Part shown: positions 7,993 to 18,299 of the stretch, one piece after another | Position numbering within the stretch: the stretch's first letter is position 1 | How the letters are laid out: the number at the start of each line of letters is the position of its first letter | Assembly (NCBI GenBank): GCA_002372135.1 | Contig: DFIN01000046.1 | Coordinates: 5,701-69,700, forward strand | DNA length: 64,000 bases | Reading direction: 5' to 3' | Source: Bacteroidales bacterium UBA3696 | Lineage (GTDB): Bacteria > Bacteroidota > Bacteroidia > Bacteroidales > Paludibacteraceae | The notes under the pieces: generated by a model | Database searches by the model: none | What the model was told of the DNA's origin: nothing | What the model saw: the letters and a program-made list of their open reading frames with translations, nothing else | Program-made: the position numbers and the translations under genes

Positions 7993-9373
7993 GGACGATG
8001 TCGTATCGGCGGGCAGTTCGCTGTTGCAAGGTGAGGACGGCGTAGTGGTACGTGCAGACACGCTTCGCAACATCGGTTCGGGTGTTGTGGCGGCTCAGCC
8101 TGTCTATATGGCTCCCGATTCAGGGTTATTGGGCGAGTGCCGTTCGCAGGATTACGGGACGCTCAAAGCGGACATATTGACCCAGTTTGCCTGCCCTGAG
8201 GGTTGGGTCTATCCTGACTCGTCGGAGGTGGACTCGGTATGTCTATACATCTACTACCGCTCCTATTACGGAGATGGGAGTGCACCGATGGGGCTGAATG
8301 CGTACTGGTTGGATCGTGAAGGATTGTCCTACGACTCGACGTATGAGAGCAGCGTGGATGTATCGCGTTTTACATCTTTAAGTCGTTCGGTCCTGAATGG
8401 CACGGAGGTCATATCGCCTGCTCATCCTACGGATTCAATTTACTCGTCTTCCCTTGGTCAAGCGATGCCCTTTATTCGGATGAGACTTAATGAGAAGACG
8501 GCAAAACAGTTGTTTGCCATTCGCGATTTCTCGTCGCAAAAAAAGTTTAACGAGCAGTTTCCCGGACTATATATCACTTCGACCTACGGTTCGTCGTCCG
8601 CCTTGTATATCTATTCGCTGTGTTTGACCATTCACTACCATTTCACGTATGAGTCGCAAGGTATGACCAAGACGATGCAGGACAGCAAGGTGTTATATTC
8701 CAACGCCGAGGTAAAGCGTGTTTACCACTATGACTATGCCGACCGCGAGCAAGTTCTGGCGCGTTTGGAGCAGGACACGGCGCACAACTATATTTTATCC
8801 CCTGCCAATATATATGCGCGTTTGGCTATCCCGACGACGGCAATCGTAGAACGCATATTGGATGGGGTTCAATCGCGCACCCCCTATATCAATTTAGCTC
8901 GTCTGCGTGTGGATGTGATGAATGGCGGCAGCACGGGTGCTCAATCGGATAACTGGGCTCAACCTGCTTCGGAAATGCTATTGCTGAAAGAGGGGGCGTA
9001 TGACGATTTGTTTCGCCGCAATATACTGCCAACCGACACAAACGCCTTGCTGTCCTCGCTAACCAAAGAGTACAATACGGATTCGGCGCGGTATGACTAT
9101 TACTACTCATTTGACCTCTCCACACTTTTTACGGCATTGCTGCGCGAAAGTCGCGAACGGTCGGTAACGTCAGCCGAGTCGGACACGATGTACATGCTAT
9201 TAGTGCCGGTGGATGCCGAATATACGACCAGCAGTTCAACCACCTACCTATCAGGACTTAAACTCAAGCAGTCGGTATCCGCTACCTGTATCCGCAGTTC
9301 GCAGAACAATGCATCGCCGATGGATGTGGATGTGGTATATAGCGGATTTTACACCAAGCAGATAGGGAAATAA
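7919..9373 (+). CDS. DUF4270 family lipoprotein
   Basis: A lipoprotein signal (LVCFLSLLTGC, Cys about residue 23) precedes a roughly 460-residue beta-rich DUF4270 domain. Hallmarks are the repeated DSVCLYIYYRSYYGD-like strands and DSIYSSSLGQ. It would be anchored in the outer membrane facing the periplasm or the surface; the function of DUF4270 is unknown. Two ATGs are possible (7919 and 7928); the second gives a cleaner signal peptide (MVNKNIWIIT). Either start lies well inside the upstream GT5-like gene, an unusually long overlap for this window. Confidence 0.85.
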   Translation: MRTMVNKNIWIITLVCFLSLLTGCKDDVVSAGSSLLQGEDGVVVRADTLRNIGSGVVAAQPVYMAPDSGLLGECRSQDYGTLKADILTQFACPEGWVYPDSSEVDSVCLYIYYRSYYGDGSAPMGLNAYWLDREGLSYDSTYESSVDVSRFTSLSRSVLNGTEVISPAHPTDSIYSSSLGQAMPFIRMRLNEKTAKQLFAIRDFSSQKKFNEQFPGLYITSTYGSSSALYIYSLCLTIHYHFTYESQGMTKTMQDSKVLYSNAEVKRVYHYDYADREQVLARLEQDTAHNYILSPANIYARLAIPTTAIVERILDGVQSRTPYINLARLRVDVMNGGSTGAQSDNWAQPASEMLLLKEGAYDDLFRRNILPTDTNALLSSLTKEYNTDSARYDYYYSFDLSTLFTALLRESRERSVTSAESDTMYMLLVPVDAEYTTSSSTTYLSGLKLKQSVSATCIRSSQNNASPMDVDVVYSGFYTKQIGK

Positions 9374-9406
9374 AGTATTAACGTATTAAAGAATTAACAA
9401 TAAATT

Positions 9407-10024
9407 ATGTTCAGCGGAATAGTAGAACAGATGGCGCAAGTGGTGCGCATAGAGAAAGAGCAGGGGAATAAACATTTCACGCTTCGCAATCCCTATCCGG
9501 ACGCGATGGGTATTGACCAAAGTATCGCCCACAACGGAGTATGCCTGACAGTAGTCAAACACGAAGGCGACTTATACACGGTTACCGCGATGCAAGAGAC
9601 GCTTCGTCTGACCAATTTAGACTTACTCAAGGAGGGCGATTGGGTTAATCTGGAACGTGCCATGTCGATGGACAAGTTGTTGGACGGTCATATCGTGCAA
9701 GGACATGTGGATCAGATGGCTGAGTGCGTAGAAGTGAAAGAGACAGACGGCAGTTGGTACTATCGTTTCCGCTACGACAGCAGCGAGGAGATGATACGCC
9801 GCGGCTACTTCTGCGTGGATAAAGGTTCGGTATGCATCAACGGTGTGAGTCTGACTGTATGCGAACCGGATGTGCAAGACGGGAAGGGGTATGTCAGCGT
9901 ATGTATTATACCCTACACGCACGAAGTTACCAACTTTAAGTACATACAGGTCGGGACAATGGTGAACATTGAGTTTGACATCATCGGCAAGTACCTCGCC
10001 CGTATGAACCAACTTTTGAAATAA
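9407..10024 (+). CDS. ribE: Riboflavin synthase alpha subunit
   Basis: It dismutates two 6,7-dimethyl-8-ribityllumazines to riboflavin and the pyrimidine precursor. Two lumazine-binding barrels are visible: MFSGIVEQ with NGVCLTVV in the first and GHIVQGHVD with INGVSLTVC in the second. The 205-residue length is normal. ribH, whose product supplies the substrate, is in this window at 61 kb rather than next door. No FMN riboswitch is evident upstream, only a 33-base AT-rich spacer. Confidence 0.96.
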   Translation: MFSGIVEQMAQVVRIEKEQGNKHFTLRNPYPDAMGIDQSIAHNGVCLTVVKHEGDLYTVTAMQETLRLTNLDLLKEGDWVNLERAMSMDKLLDGHIVQGHVDQMAECVEVKETDGSWYYRFRYDSSEEMIRRGYFCVDKGSVCINGVSLTVCEPDVQDGKGYVSVCIIPYTHEVTNFKYIQVGTMVNIEFDIIGKYLARMNQLLK

Positions 10025-10050
10025 ACATACAATCCTATAAAACAAACAGA

Positions 10051-10560
10051 ATGAACGACATTAGTTATCAATTAGGTCAGCAGGTAGCCGCCGTACTCCA
10101 GCAATATGGCATACCTGCCTTAGATTATGAATCGTTTCGCAAAGGTGTGGAGCAAACCATGCGTGCTGCCAAGAATGCAAAAGCAGACGGCGAGAAGTTT
10201 TTGCAAGAGAATGCCAAGCGTCAGGGAGTAAAGACGACCGCCAGCGGGCTGCAGTACGAAGTGATAGAGAGCACTTTGGGTCAGAAGCCGAAAGCCACAG
10301 ACACGGTGAAGGTGCATTATGAGGGCACGCTGATTGACGGCACCGTATTTGACAGCAGTTACAAGCGGGGTGAACCCATCTCGTTCGGACTGAACCAAGT
10401 GATTAAAGGTTGGACTGAAGGGTTGCAACTCATGTCTATCGGGTCGAAATACAAACTCTATATTCCCTACCAATTAGGTTACGGCGAACAAGGTGCCGGC
10501 GGCAGTATTCCTCCGTATGCCACACTCGTTTTTACCGTGGAGTTGTTGGGGATAGAGTAG
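10051..10560 (+). CDS. FKBP-type peptidyl-prolyl isomerase (cytoplasmic)
   Basis: A short helical N-terminus (residues 1-50, a reduced FKBP_N-like region) precedes a complete FKBP domain. Key elements are [18 protein letters not shown], the Trp of GWTEGLQLM, and [18 protein letters not shown]. There is no signal peptide, so it should act in the cytoplasm as a folding catalyst. The next gene is a larger lipoprotein paralogue sharing most of the FKBP core, so the pair probably arose by duplication. Confidence 0.93.
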   Translation: MNDISYQLGQQVAAVLQQYGIPALDYESFRKGVEQTMRAAKNAKADGEKFLQENAKRQGVKTTASGLQYEVIESTLGQKPKATDTVKVHYEGTLIDGTVFDSSYKRGEPISFGLNQVIKGWTEGLQLMSIGSKYKLYIPYQLGYGEQGAGGSIPPYATLVFTVELLGIE

Positions 10561-10620
10561 AGGATTTGAAGATTGATTGAACAACGTATAAAATAATTAT
10601 AATAGAACAAATTTTTAAGC

Positions 10621-11877
10621 ATGAAAAAACACATGTATGTATTAGCAGCCGCCTTGATGATGGTAGGTTGCAGCAGTAACTTCAAGCCCAAGGAGGTTAC
10701 GTTAACCGACGAACAAGACTCCGTGAACTACGCACTGGGCTATGTGAACGGCGCGATGATTCGCATGCAACAATTGCAAAACGACAGTTCGGAGGCTACC
10801 GTGATAGAGTTCATGAACGCCTTGCAACGCGGCTATGACAACAAAGTAGATTCGCTGAGCGAAGCCGGCAGCGTAGGCAGAAGCATCGGTATGGCAGTCA
10901 AAGCCAGCGAAAAGACCGGTTTGGCAGAAAATAAGTCGTGGACGCTGAACGAGAAAGTGTTCTTCCAAGGCTTGGTCAATGGTATGAACGAGGATTCAAC
11001 CGTCATGACAGCCGACGCGGCTCGCGAGTTCTTCCAAAACCAGTACCAGGCTTCGCTGATGGCGAACGATTCCACAGTGGCCGACAAACCTATCAAAGGT
11101 AAATGCCCTACGAAGGTGAAGACGATTGCTCTGAATAGTTTCAACGACAGCTTGAACTACGCTTTCGGTATGCTCAACGGCAACGAGATTAAGATGTACG
11201 TACTGTCAGCCGATTCGACCGGTGCAGAGCAGAAGGAGTTCATCAGCCAGATTAATCGCGCCATGAAGATGTCGGTACACAATCCCCAACTGATGAATAT
11301 GGGTGAGCAGATCGGCAAGACCATCCGCGAACAAGAGCCCACAGGATTGGTAGGTGAGCCGGCATTGGACACCCGTTTCGAGTTGGTTAAGCAAGGTTTC
11401 TACGACGGTATGGTGGACAACGATGTACATTTCAGCCAACAGACAGCCGGCGAGTATGTACAGAACACCATCAACCGCATCAAGTACGGCGACACGAAAG
11501 GTGAAGGCGAGCGTTTTCTGGAAGCCAACAAACTGAAAGAGGGCGTACAAGTTACCGAGAGCGGCTTGCAATACGAAGTGATAAAGATGGGTAATGGCAA
11601 ACGTCCAACGGTGAGCGACAAAGTGAAAGTTCACTACCACGGCACCCTGATTGACGGCACCGTATTTGATAGTTCGGTAGAACGCGGCGAACCTGCCGAG
11701 TTTGGTTTGACGCAGGTGATTAGCGGTTGGACGGAAGGTCTTCAACTGATGCCCGTAGGCTCTAAGTTCCGCTTCTATATTCCCCAAGAATTGGGCTACG
11801 GCGAACGTGCCACCGGCAAGATTCCTCCTTACAGCACCCTTATCTTTGACGTGGAGTTGCTGGATATCGTTAAGTAA
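10621..11877 (+). CDS. Lipoprotein FKBP-type isomerase with duplicated N-terminal domain
   Basis: The lipobox ALMMVGC gives a lipid-anchored periplasmic protein. The N-terminal helical dimerisation-type region appears twice (DSVNYALGYVNGAMI near residue 36 and DSLNYAFGMLNGNEI near residue 177). The FKBP catalytic domain follows from about residue 310 ([43 protein letters not shown]). At 418 residues it is longer than the usual FkpA/Mip size of about 230-270, owing to the duplication. It likely assists envelope protein folding. Confidence 0.92.
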   Translation: MKKHMYVLAAALMMVGCSSNFKPKEVTLTDEQDSVNYALGYVNGAMIRMQQLQNDSSEATVIEFMNALQRGYDNKVDSLSEAGSVGRSIGMAVKASEKTGLAENKSWTLNEKVFFQGLVNGMNEDSTVMTADAAREFFQNQYQASLMANDSTVADKPIKGKCPTKVKTIALNSFNDSLNYAFGMLNGNEIKMYVLSADSTGAEQKEFISQINRAMKMSVHNPQLMNMGEQIGKTIREQEPTGLVGEPALDTRFELVKQGFYDGMVDNDVHFSQQTAGEYVQNTINRIKYGDTKGEGERFLEANKLKEGVQVTESGLQYEVIKMGNGKRPTVSDKVKVHYHGTLIDGTVFDSSVERGEPAEFGLTQVISGWTEGLQLMPVGSKFRFYIPQELGYGERATGKIPPYSTLIFDVELLDIVK

Positions 11878-11880
11878 TAG

Positions 11881-13380
11881 ATGGGTGTCATAGCACAACA
11901 ATCGTTACGAGGAACTATCGCCACATACATCGGTGTGGCGATAGGTTTCGTAACGACTTTTTTTGTGCTGACCCGCTTTTTGACGGCTGAGGAGATAGGG
12001 TTAGCGCGCGTGCTGATTGACTCCGCTACGTTGCTTGTAGGGTTGGCGCAGTTGGGCAGTTCGTCAGCCATTATTCGTTTTTTCCCCTATTTCAAGGACA
12101 AGGAAGATGGCGGTCATCACGGGTTCTTTTTCTGGACACTGGTGATTCCACTGACTGGTTTTGTGCTGTTTGCACTTCTTTTTTGGTTGTTTCGCGCACC
12201 GATAGCCGGTTGGTTTGGGGATAAGTCGCCGCTGTTTGTCGATTATTACTATTTTGTGTTGCCATTGGCATTTTTTATGCTCTACGAGACGGTATTTGAG
12301 AGCAATGCCAATGTGCTGATGCGCATTGTTGTCCCTCGTACCGTTCGTGAGGTATGGGTTCGTGTCGGTTTGTTGGTCTGCTACCTGCTGTATGCTTTCC
12401 GGGTGCTGTCGATGGACGGATTTGTGGTGGCGCTGTGTGCCAACTATGCCATTGCGAGTGCCATCAATATCGCATACGTATGTCAGGTGGGGCATATCCG
12501 ATTTAAGCCGGACATACCCTTTTTGCGTGCTAATCGTCCGTTGGTTCATTCATACACCCGTTATACGGCTTTTTTGGTGCTTTCCGCCCTTGCGTCCGTG
12601 TTGGCTCCTATGCTGTCATCCTTCTTTGTAACCGCTAAGATGGGATTGAACTATACGGGAATCTTTGCTATTGCGACCTATATCGCTGTGATGGTATCCA
12701 TTCCGTATCGCTCGCTGAATGCCATTGCGTCCCCCCAACTATCCGCCGCCCTCAAAGAACAGAATAGGAATGAAGCGCAGCAACTCATGCAGCAGGTTAC
12801 GAATGCCATGCTGCTGGTCGGATGTCTTATTTTTCTGCTTATTTGGGTGAATATAGACCTCATCTTTGCCCTACTGCCCAACGGAGCGACGTATGCCGTA
12901 GCACGAACCACCGTGTTTCTCTTAGGCATCGGTCAACTGCTAATGGCTATCGTGCAGATTTCCGTGTCGGCTGTATCCTACGGGCGTTACTATGGATTCA
13001 CCTTGCTGTTTTCGTTAGTGCTGACCGTAACGGCTATTTTGCTCAACAACTATCTCATCCCCCTTTATGGGATGGACGGCTCGGCATGGAGCAACCTGAT
13101 ATCGTATGGTGTCTATGCCGTATTGGTGATTGCCGTAGTAGCAGGCAAGATGCAGTTAAGCCCGTTTTGCCGCACGGAGGGCGAAACGGTTGCACTATTT
13201 ATTTTCGTATTGCTACTTAACTACTTATGGGGACGTTTCCTACCCATAGAGAGTGTGTGGTTAAGCAGCATAGTGCGTAGCGTGGTACTGATTGGCGGTT
13301 TTTGCCTAATAGCCTATCAACGCTGTTTATCCGAACAAATCAATGCGTTACTTCATACGTTTTTCGTACATAGGCACTGA
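11881..13380 (+). CDS. Polysaccharide flippase-like MOP superfamily protein
   Basis: This 499-residue inner-membrane protein has about 12-14 hydrophobic helices. It begins with QQSLRGTIATYIGVAIGF, typical of oligosaccharide flippases of the Wzx/MurJ-related branch of the MOP superfamily. It probably flips lipid-linked sugars; the substrate cannot be told because no glycosyltransferase cluster adjoins. It starts 3 bases after the lipoprotein FKBP and overlaps truA by 38 bases. Confidence 0.88.
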   Translation: MGVIAQQSLRGTIATYIGVAIGFVTTFFVLTRFLTAEEIGLARVLIDSATLLVGLAQLGSSSAIIRFFPYFKDKEDGGHHGFFFWTLVIPLTGFVLFALLFWLFRAPIAGWFGDKSPLFVDYYYFVLPLAFFMLYETVFESNANVLMRIVVPRTVREVWVRVGLLVCYLLYAFRVLSMDGFVVALCANYAIASAINIAYVCQVGHIRFKPDIPFLRANRPLVHSYTRYTAFLVLSALASVLAPMLSSFFVTAKMGLNYTGIFAIATYIAVMVSIPYRSLNAIASPQLSAALKEQNRNEAQQLMQQVTNAMLLVGCLIFLLIWVNIDLIFALLPNGATYAVARTTVFLLGIGQLLMAIVQISVSAVSYGRYYGFTLLFSLVLTVTAILLNNYLIPLYGMDGSAWSNLISYGVYAVLVIAVVAGKMQLSPFCRTEGETVALFIFVLLLNYLWGRFLPIESVWLSSIVRSVVLIGGFCLIAYQRCLSEQINALLHTFFVHRH

Positions 13381-14086
13381 TTTTCACGGTTCGCAGATTC
13401 AGCCGAACGGCATAACGGTGCAGGAGGTGTTGCAACAGGCAATGACCACCCTTCTTCGCGTGCCGGTGGAGTTGGTGTTTGCGGGTCGCACGGATGCCGG
13501 CGTGCATGCCACGCAGATGTGGGCGCATTGGGACGGACCGACAGCCGAACGGCTTGCCATACGGCTCAATAGTCTATTGCCACAATCCATAGCCGTACAG
13601 GCGATTGTGCCGGTGAAGGAAGATGCCCATGCGCGTTTTGATGCAATTGGTCGTACCTACGAGTATCATATCACCATGACCAAAGACCCTTTCCAATATG
13701 GCAGGGCGGCGCGCGTGGCTGCTGGATTGGATTTTACGGCGATGAATGAGGCGGCGCAGTTGCTGTTGGGCAGACACGATTTTGCGTCGTTCTGCAAAGT
13801 GCATACCGATGTCAAGACTACTTTTTGCACCGTCAAGCAGGCGCAATGGACCCAACAAAACGAATCGCAGGCCGTATTCACCATTGAAGCCGACCGCTTC
13901 TTGCGCAATATGGTTCGGGCGGTAGTAGGCACCTTGTTTGACGTAGGGCGGGGCAAGATGTCCGCTTCGCAATTCGCAGACGTAGTGGCAGCTCATAACC
14001 GCTCGGCAGCCGGACAGTCGGCACCTGCCGAAGGACTCTACCTAACCCGAGTAACTTACCCTGAAACCATCTTTTTACCCGCGTGA
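13343..14086 (+). CDS. truA: tRNA pseudouridine synthase A
   Basis: It makes pseudouridine at positions 38-40 of the tRNA anticodon arm. The catalytic Asp is D51 in FAGRTDAGVHA. RFSYIGTDFHGSQ at the start and FLRNMVRAVVGTL near the C-terminus are family signatures. Its length of 247 residues is normal. The start overlaps the flippase gene by 38 bases and the stop overlaps the next GTG start. Confidence 0.97.
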   Translation: MRYFIRFSYIGTDFHGSQIQPNGITVQEVLQQAMTTLLRVPVELVFAGRTDAGVHATQMWAHWDGPTAERLAIRLNSLLPQSIAVQAIVPVKEDAHARFDAIGRTYEYHITMTKDPFQYGRAARVAAGLDFTAMNEAAQLLLGRHDFASFCKVHTDVKTTFCTVKQAQWTQQNESQAVFTIEADRFLRNMVRAVVGTLFDVGRGKMSASQFADVVAAHNRSAAGQSAPAEGLYLTRVTYPETIFLPA

Positions 14087-17000
14087 AACGGACCATAAAA
14101 TACATAGTATGCGCCCTGCTCATTCTTCTTGGTTTGGGCTTTGGCAGCACGCTGCTCGTTGTCCGAAGCGGCAGGGTACAGACATGGGTAATACAGCAGA
14201 TCACCGGCCGATTGTCCGACGAATTGCAGACGGACGTACATATTGACCGCGTGAAGATACATTTTTTGAATCGCCTCCAACTATACGATTTCTACCTAAG
14301 CGATCAGCAAGGCGACACGCTGCTCTATGTGCCGCAAATGGAGGTGCGATTTCGCCCGAAAGCCTTGCGCTACGATCAACTTGATTTTCCGCTTATCCGC
14401 TTGCACGAACCGTATATAGTCATCCGCCAAGACACGGCATGGGCTAACTACCAATTCTTGGCAGAGGCTTTTTCTTCGTCCGAGCCGCGTGAGCCGCTAC
14501 GGATGCCCTTACGGGTGAAGGAAGTGGCCGTGGAAGAAGCCACCGTTCGCTTGCAATATATCCCCCGCGATTATGACATTCGGATCCGACCTATAGACAT
14601 AAGGTTGTCTGCCCCGTGGGTGACAGCGGACAGCATGGATGTCAGGTTGCAACGCCTGTCCATGCAACTCAATATGCAGCAGCCTGACCTCAAATTAGAA
14701 ACGACCCTTCACGGCTCAACGGACTTCATCGTGGCAGACCGTATCGTGTTCACGTATCGCGACAAGCAGATTCTGTCGGGACAAGTAAGGGTGATCCATC
14801 CGCTGCATAAAGATTGCCTTCAAACGCAAATCGACTGCCACGACTTGTATGGCAACCGAGCCCTGCTGCAAGACTTGCTGTCGGAGTTACAGCAACGCCC
14901 CGTTCAATTGCCTGAGCCGCTGATGCATTTAGGCGACATACATTATAAGGGGCAGATTGTCGGAAGGTTGAGTCATTTGGTACTACGCGGTTCATTACGC
15001 ACTGCCATAGGCGCGGTTTATACCGATTGTGTATTGAATACCGACACCTCGTTCAGCGACCTGAGAGTAGCCGGTTCGATTTCAACCCCTCGTCTAAGGC
15101 TTCATCGCCTGTTGCCGGATGTACCGATAGGCGACCTTGCCATGCAAGGGGATATACGTATGCACTACCGGCAAAACGAACCGATAGATGCCTATGCTCA
15201 ATTGAATATATCGGGGTTGACCTACCAAGACTATACCTATCGGGATATGCACCTTACGGGCACCTATCGCAAGAACTTGATTCACTTTGACTTGCGCTCG
15301 CACGACCCCAACGCGCAGCTGCGACTACAAGGTCAAACTGACCCGCTATCCGCGCATCCCTACATAGAAGCCTCGTTAGGAGTGGAGCACCTGTGTTTGG
15401 ACGAACTTGGTCTGACCTCCCAAGTGCGTGAACAGGACCTGCAACTGCAAGCCCGACTGAATCTTTCTACCCACGGGGAACAAGCCACATGGTTAGACCA
15501 TTTGAACGGGCAACTGACCATTGACTCTGTTTGCTATACAAATTTCGGGCATCAACTGGCATCCCGAAATATCTCCGTACAGGTTACCAACAACAAGAAT
15601 GAGAATAGTCTGATTGTCCTATCCAATGGGGTAAGAGCCACCGTGAAAGGTCAGTACCGGTGGTCCACCTTGCCGCAAACCTTTCATCAATATGCCTACT
15701 CGCTTTTCCCTCGTCTGCTCCATCAACGCCCGTACCGGCACTCGCCCAACGAGATGGAGTTCTACTGCTACATACAGCAAGCGGACAGCCTGCTGCAAGT
15801 ACTGACCGAATCAGACATCCATCTGCCCCAACAACAAACCATCAAGGGTTATATCCGCGAGCGGCAAAAAGAACAGGGGCTGCAGATCTTTATTCCTACC
15901 GTGGCAACGGGCAAACTGGAAACGCAGGATATAGCCTTGGCGGCTGTGCAAAACGATGACAAAGCGTCCTTGACATTATCCATGACGGAGCACCCCGTTC
16001 TGAGCGATTCGGCACGGCTCAACATCAGCGATACGGAGATAAACCTGCAACTGGAAGCCGAACGCGACTCCGCATGGCTCAACTGCCGTTTCGGCACACC
16101 CAATAGCACGCAACCTCACGCCAACATACAGGTGCTGACCCGCTTTGACCAATATGCCAACCGCCCGTTTGCGAGTGCAACCGTTCAGCCCGGTTCATTC
16201 TATTTTCGCGACACCTTGTGGACCCTTCAGCGCGCCCACGTAGAATACGCTGCGGCAGATACAGCTCTTACCATCAGCGGCTTTGACCTACGAAGTCCTA
16301 CCCAATATGTCCGTGCTAACGGTACGGCTTCCACCCGTATGACCGACTCCATTCGCGTTGATATGCAGAATGTGAATTTGTCGTACATCATGCGCAATTT
16401 TGACTTAGACCGCGCCATTACTGCCGACGGACAAATCACAGGTGCCGTAACGCTCTTTTCCTTATTCTCCGAGCCTATGTTGGAAGCCAAAGTGCACATG
16501 CCCAAAGGGTATCTCAACGAAACACTACTCGGCGAACTGAATGCCACCGCCTCGTTAGACAAGGAGAACAAACAAATCCGCATTGACGCTATTGCACAAC
16601 AAGACAATCGCACCATCGTAGATCTGCACGGCAAGGTCATTCCGGCAGAAAAATACTGGGAATTGGACATGCAATTGGATTCGGCTGACCTTCACTTGGT
16701 TAACCATTGGACGAAGCACATTTTGAAGGACGTAGGTGGCAGAGGATATGGTTGGTTGGGCGTGTATGGTCGCCGCCACAACACATGGGTACGTGCCCGT
16801 TTATTCGGCAAAGATGCCCATCTGACGGTTCCTGTTACCGGCGTGAGATATACGTTTACCGACTCCGTGCTGATCGATACCACCTATGTTGCTTTTCCTA
16901 CCATACGGGTTCGGGATGACGAGCATCATTACGGAACCTTGAACGGTCGGGTAACACACAGCCGTTTTATGGACTTTGCATACGACCTCACGATGCAGGT

Positions 17001-18297
17001 GGAGGACATGATGGTTCTTAACCTACCCTATTCCGCCCAACAGCGCGTATATGGCAAGGTGTATGCTTCGGGGGATGCACACTTGTACGGCGATGAACAA
17101 ACGGGTACGCACTTGGATGCCGAAGCCACTACGCGCGGCAAGTCGGACTTCTATTTCAACACCGGAGTGGCTTCCGAAGCGGCGGACAACAGTTTTATTG
17201 AATTTGTGAGCGAAGAAGAGGAGGACGAACCCGCCTCGGTCATCACTCAACCGGCATTACCACAGACCAAAAGCAATCCGTTTGTGATGAATCTCAATCT
17301 TGCCGTTACACCCGCTGCCACCGTTCATCTGCTGTTTGACTCCCGTTCGGGCAACGGCATATCGGGTCAGGGCGAAGGGGATATACGTTTGCGTTGGGAG
17401 ACGGTGCCGTCCGATGTGAAGATGTATGGCTCTTACCGATTGCAGCAAGGTCTGTTCTCCTACTCGGTAGCCAATATCATACACCGCGATTTTCAGATAG
17501 CCGACGGTTCGTCCGTTACATGGAGCGGCAACCCGCTGACACCCGTTTTGGACGTAACGGCGAAATACAAAGTAACGGCTTCCCTGCGCGACCTATTTGG
17601 CTCGGACGCATCCCAACTCACTACCGACCGCACTTCAGTACCCGTGGAATGTCTTATCTACTTGACCGACAACCTGAACGACCCTGTCCTTCGTTTCGGC
17701 ATAGACCTGCCCCAATCGGACGAGTCGGTGGCGTCCCAAGTCAAGTCGGTGATAAACTCCGACGAGATGCTGATGCGACAAGTGATCTACTTGCTGGTTT
17801 TCAATCGGTTCTTCACTCCCGAATACTTGCAAACGGCTTCCACGGGAGCCAACGACACCTACTCGCTCCTGTCCTCCACCGTTACGGGGCAAATCAATTC
17901 GTGGCTGTCCCGCCTGACCGACGTAGTAACTATCGGCTTCAACTTCCGCACCGACGGTGAGGGTTCCACGGCCTCGCAAGAATATGAAACACAATTTCAG
18001 GTACATCCCATCAATCGACTGAGTATCAACGGCAATGTAGGCTATCGTTACAACGACTTGAGTAATCGTCCTTTCTTTGGCGATGTGGATGTGGAATACC
18101 AACTCACCGAAGACGGCAAACTGCGCGTGAAGGGCTTTACGCATACGGTGGATAAGTACTCGCTCAAGCAAGCCAACACGGTACAGGGTATAGGACTGCT
18201 GTTCCGGCACGACTTCAATCCGGGGGATGCCAAACGCAAACGAAACAGCCAAGCGGCTGGCAGAAAGAAAACAAAGAACCAGAAAAAAACAGATTGA
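14083..18297 (+). CDS. tamB: TamB-like translocation and assembly module protein (DUF490)
   Basis: A single N-terminal membrane anchor (YIVCALLILLGLGFGSTLLV) is followed by more than 1300 residues of repetitive beta-strand sequence and a C-terminal TamB/DUF490 domain. That domain includes GSYRLQQGLFSYSVANIIHRDF, GNPLTPVLDVTAKY and VECLIYLTDNLNDP. TamB proteins bridge the inner and outer membranes as a long hydrophobic groove, involved in lipid transport and outer-membrane protein insertion. In Bacteroidota the partner is a TamA/Omp85 protein; a candidate Omp85-like barrel is at 55.8 kb. The GTG start overlaps the truA stop (gtga). The lysine/arginine-rich C-terminal tail is unusual but common in related proteins. 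Confidence 0.92.
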   Translation: MKRTIKYIVCALLILLGLGFGSTLLVVRSGRVQTWVIQQITGRLSDELQTDVHIDRVKIHFLNRLQLYDFYLSDQQGDTLLYVPQMEVRFRPKALRYDQLDFPLIRLHEPYIVIRQDTAWANYQFLAEAFSSSEPREPLRMPLRVKEVAVEEATVRLQYIPRDYDIRIRPIDIRLSAPWVTADSMDVRLQRLSMQLNMQQPDLKLETTLHGSTDFIVADRIVFTYRDKQILSGQVRVIHPLHKDCLQTQIDCHDLYGNRALLQDLLSELQQRPVQLPEPLMHLGDIHYKGQIVGRLSHLVLRGSLRTAIGAVYTDCVLNTDTSFSDLRVAGSISTPRLRLHRLLPDVPIGDLAMQGDIRMHYRQNEPIDAYAQLNISGLTYQDYTYRDMHLTGTYRKNLIHFDLRSHDPNAQLRLQGQTDPLSAHPYIEASLGVEHLCLDELGLTSQVREQDLQLQARLNLSTHGEQATWLDHLNGQLTIDSVCYTNFGHQLASRNISVQVTNNKNENSLIVLSNGVRATVKGQYRWSTLPQTFHQYAYSLFPRLLHQRPYRHSPNEMEFYCYIQQADSLLQVLTESDIHLPQQQTIKGYIRERQKEQGLQIFIPTVATGKLETQDIALAAVQNDDKASLTLSMTEHPVLSDSARLNISDTEINLQLEAERDSAWLNCRFGTPNSTQPHANIQVLTRFDQYANRPFASATVQPGSFYFRDTLWTLQRAHVEYAAADTALTISGFDLRSPTQYVRANGTASTRMTDSIRVDMQNVNLSYIMRNFDLDRAITADGQITGAVTLFSLFSEPMLEAKVHMPKGYLNETLLGELNATASLDKENKQIRIDAIAQQDNRTIVDLHGKVIPAEKYWELDMQLDSADLHLVNHWTKHILKDVGGRGYGWLGVYGRRHNTWVRARLFGKDAHLTVPVTGVRYTFTDSVLIDTTYVAFPTIRVRDDEHHYGTLNGRVTHSRFMDFAYDLTMQVEDMMVLNLPYSAQQRVYGKVYASGDAHLYGDEQTGTHLDAEATTRGKSDFYFNTGVASEAADNSFIEFVSEEEEDEPASVITQPALPQTKSNPFVMNLNLAVTPAATVHLLFDSRSGNGISGQGEGDIRLRWETVPSDVKMYGSYRLQQGLFSYSVANIIHRDFQIADGSSVTWSGNPLTPVLDVTAKYKVTASLRDLFGSDASQLTTDRTSVPVECLIYLTDNLNDPVLRFGIDLPQSDESVASQVKSVINSDEMLMRQVIYLLVFNRFFTPEYLQTASTGANDTYSLLSSTVTGQINSWLSRLTDVVTIGFNFRTDGEGSTASQEYETQFQVHPINRLSINGNVGYRYNDLSNRPFFGDVDVEYQLTEDGKLRVKGFTHTVDKYSLKQANTVQGIGLLFRHDFNPGDAKRKRNSQAAGRKKTKNQKKTD

Positions 18298-18299
18298 AT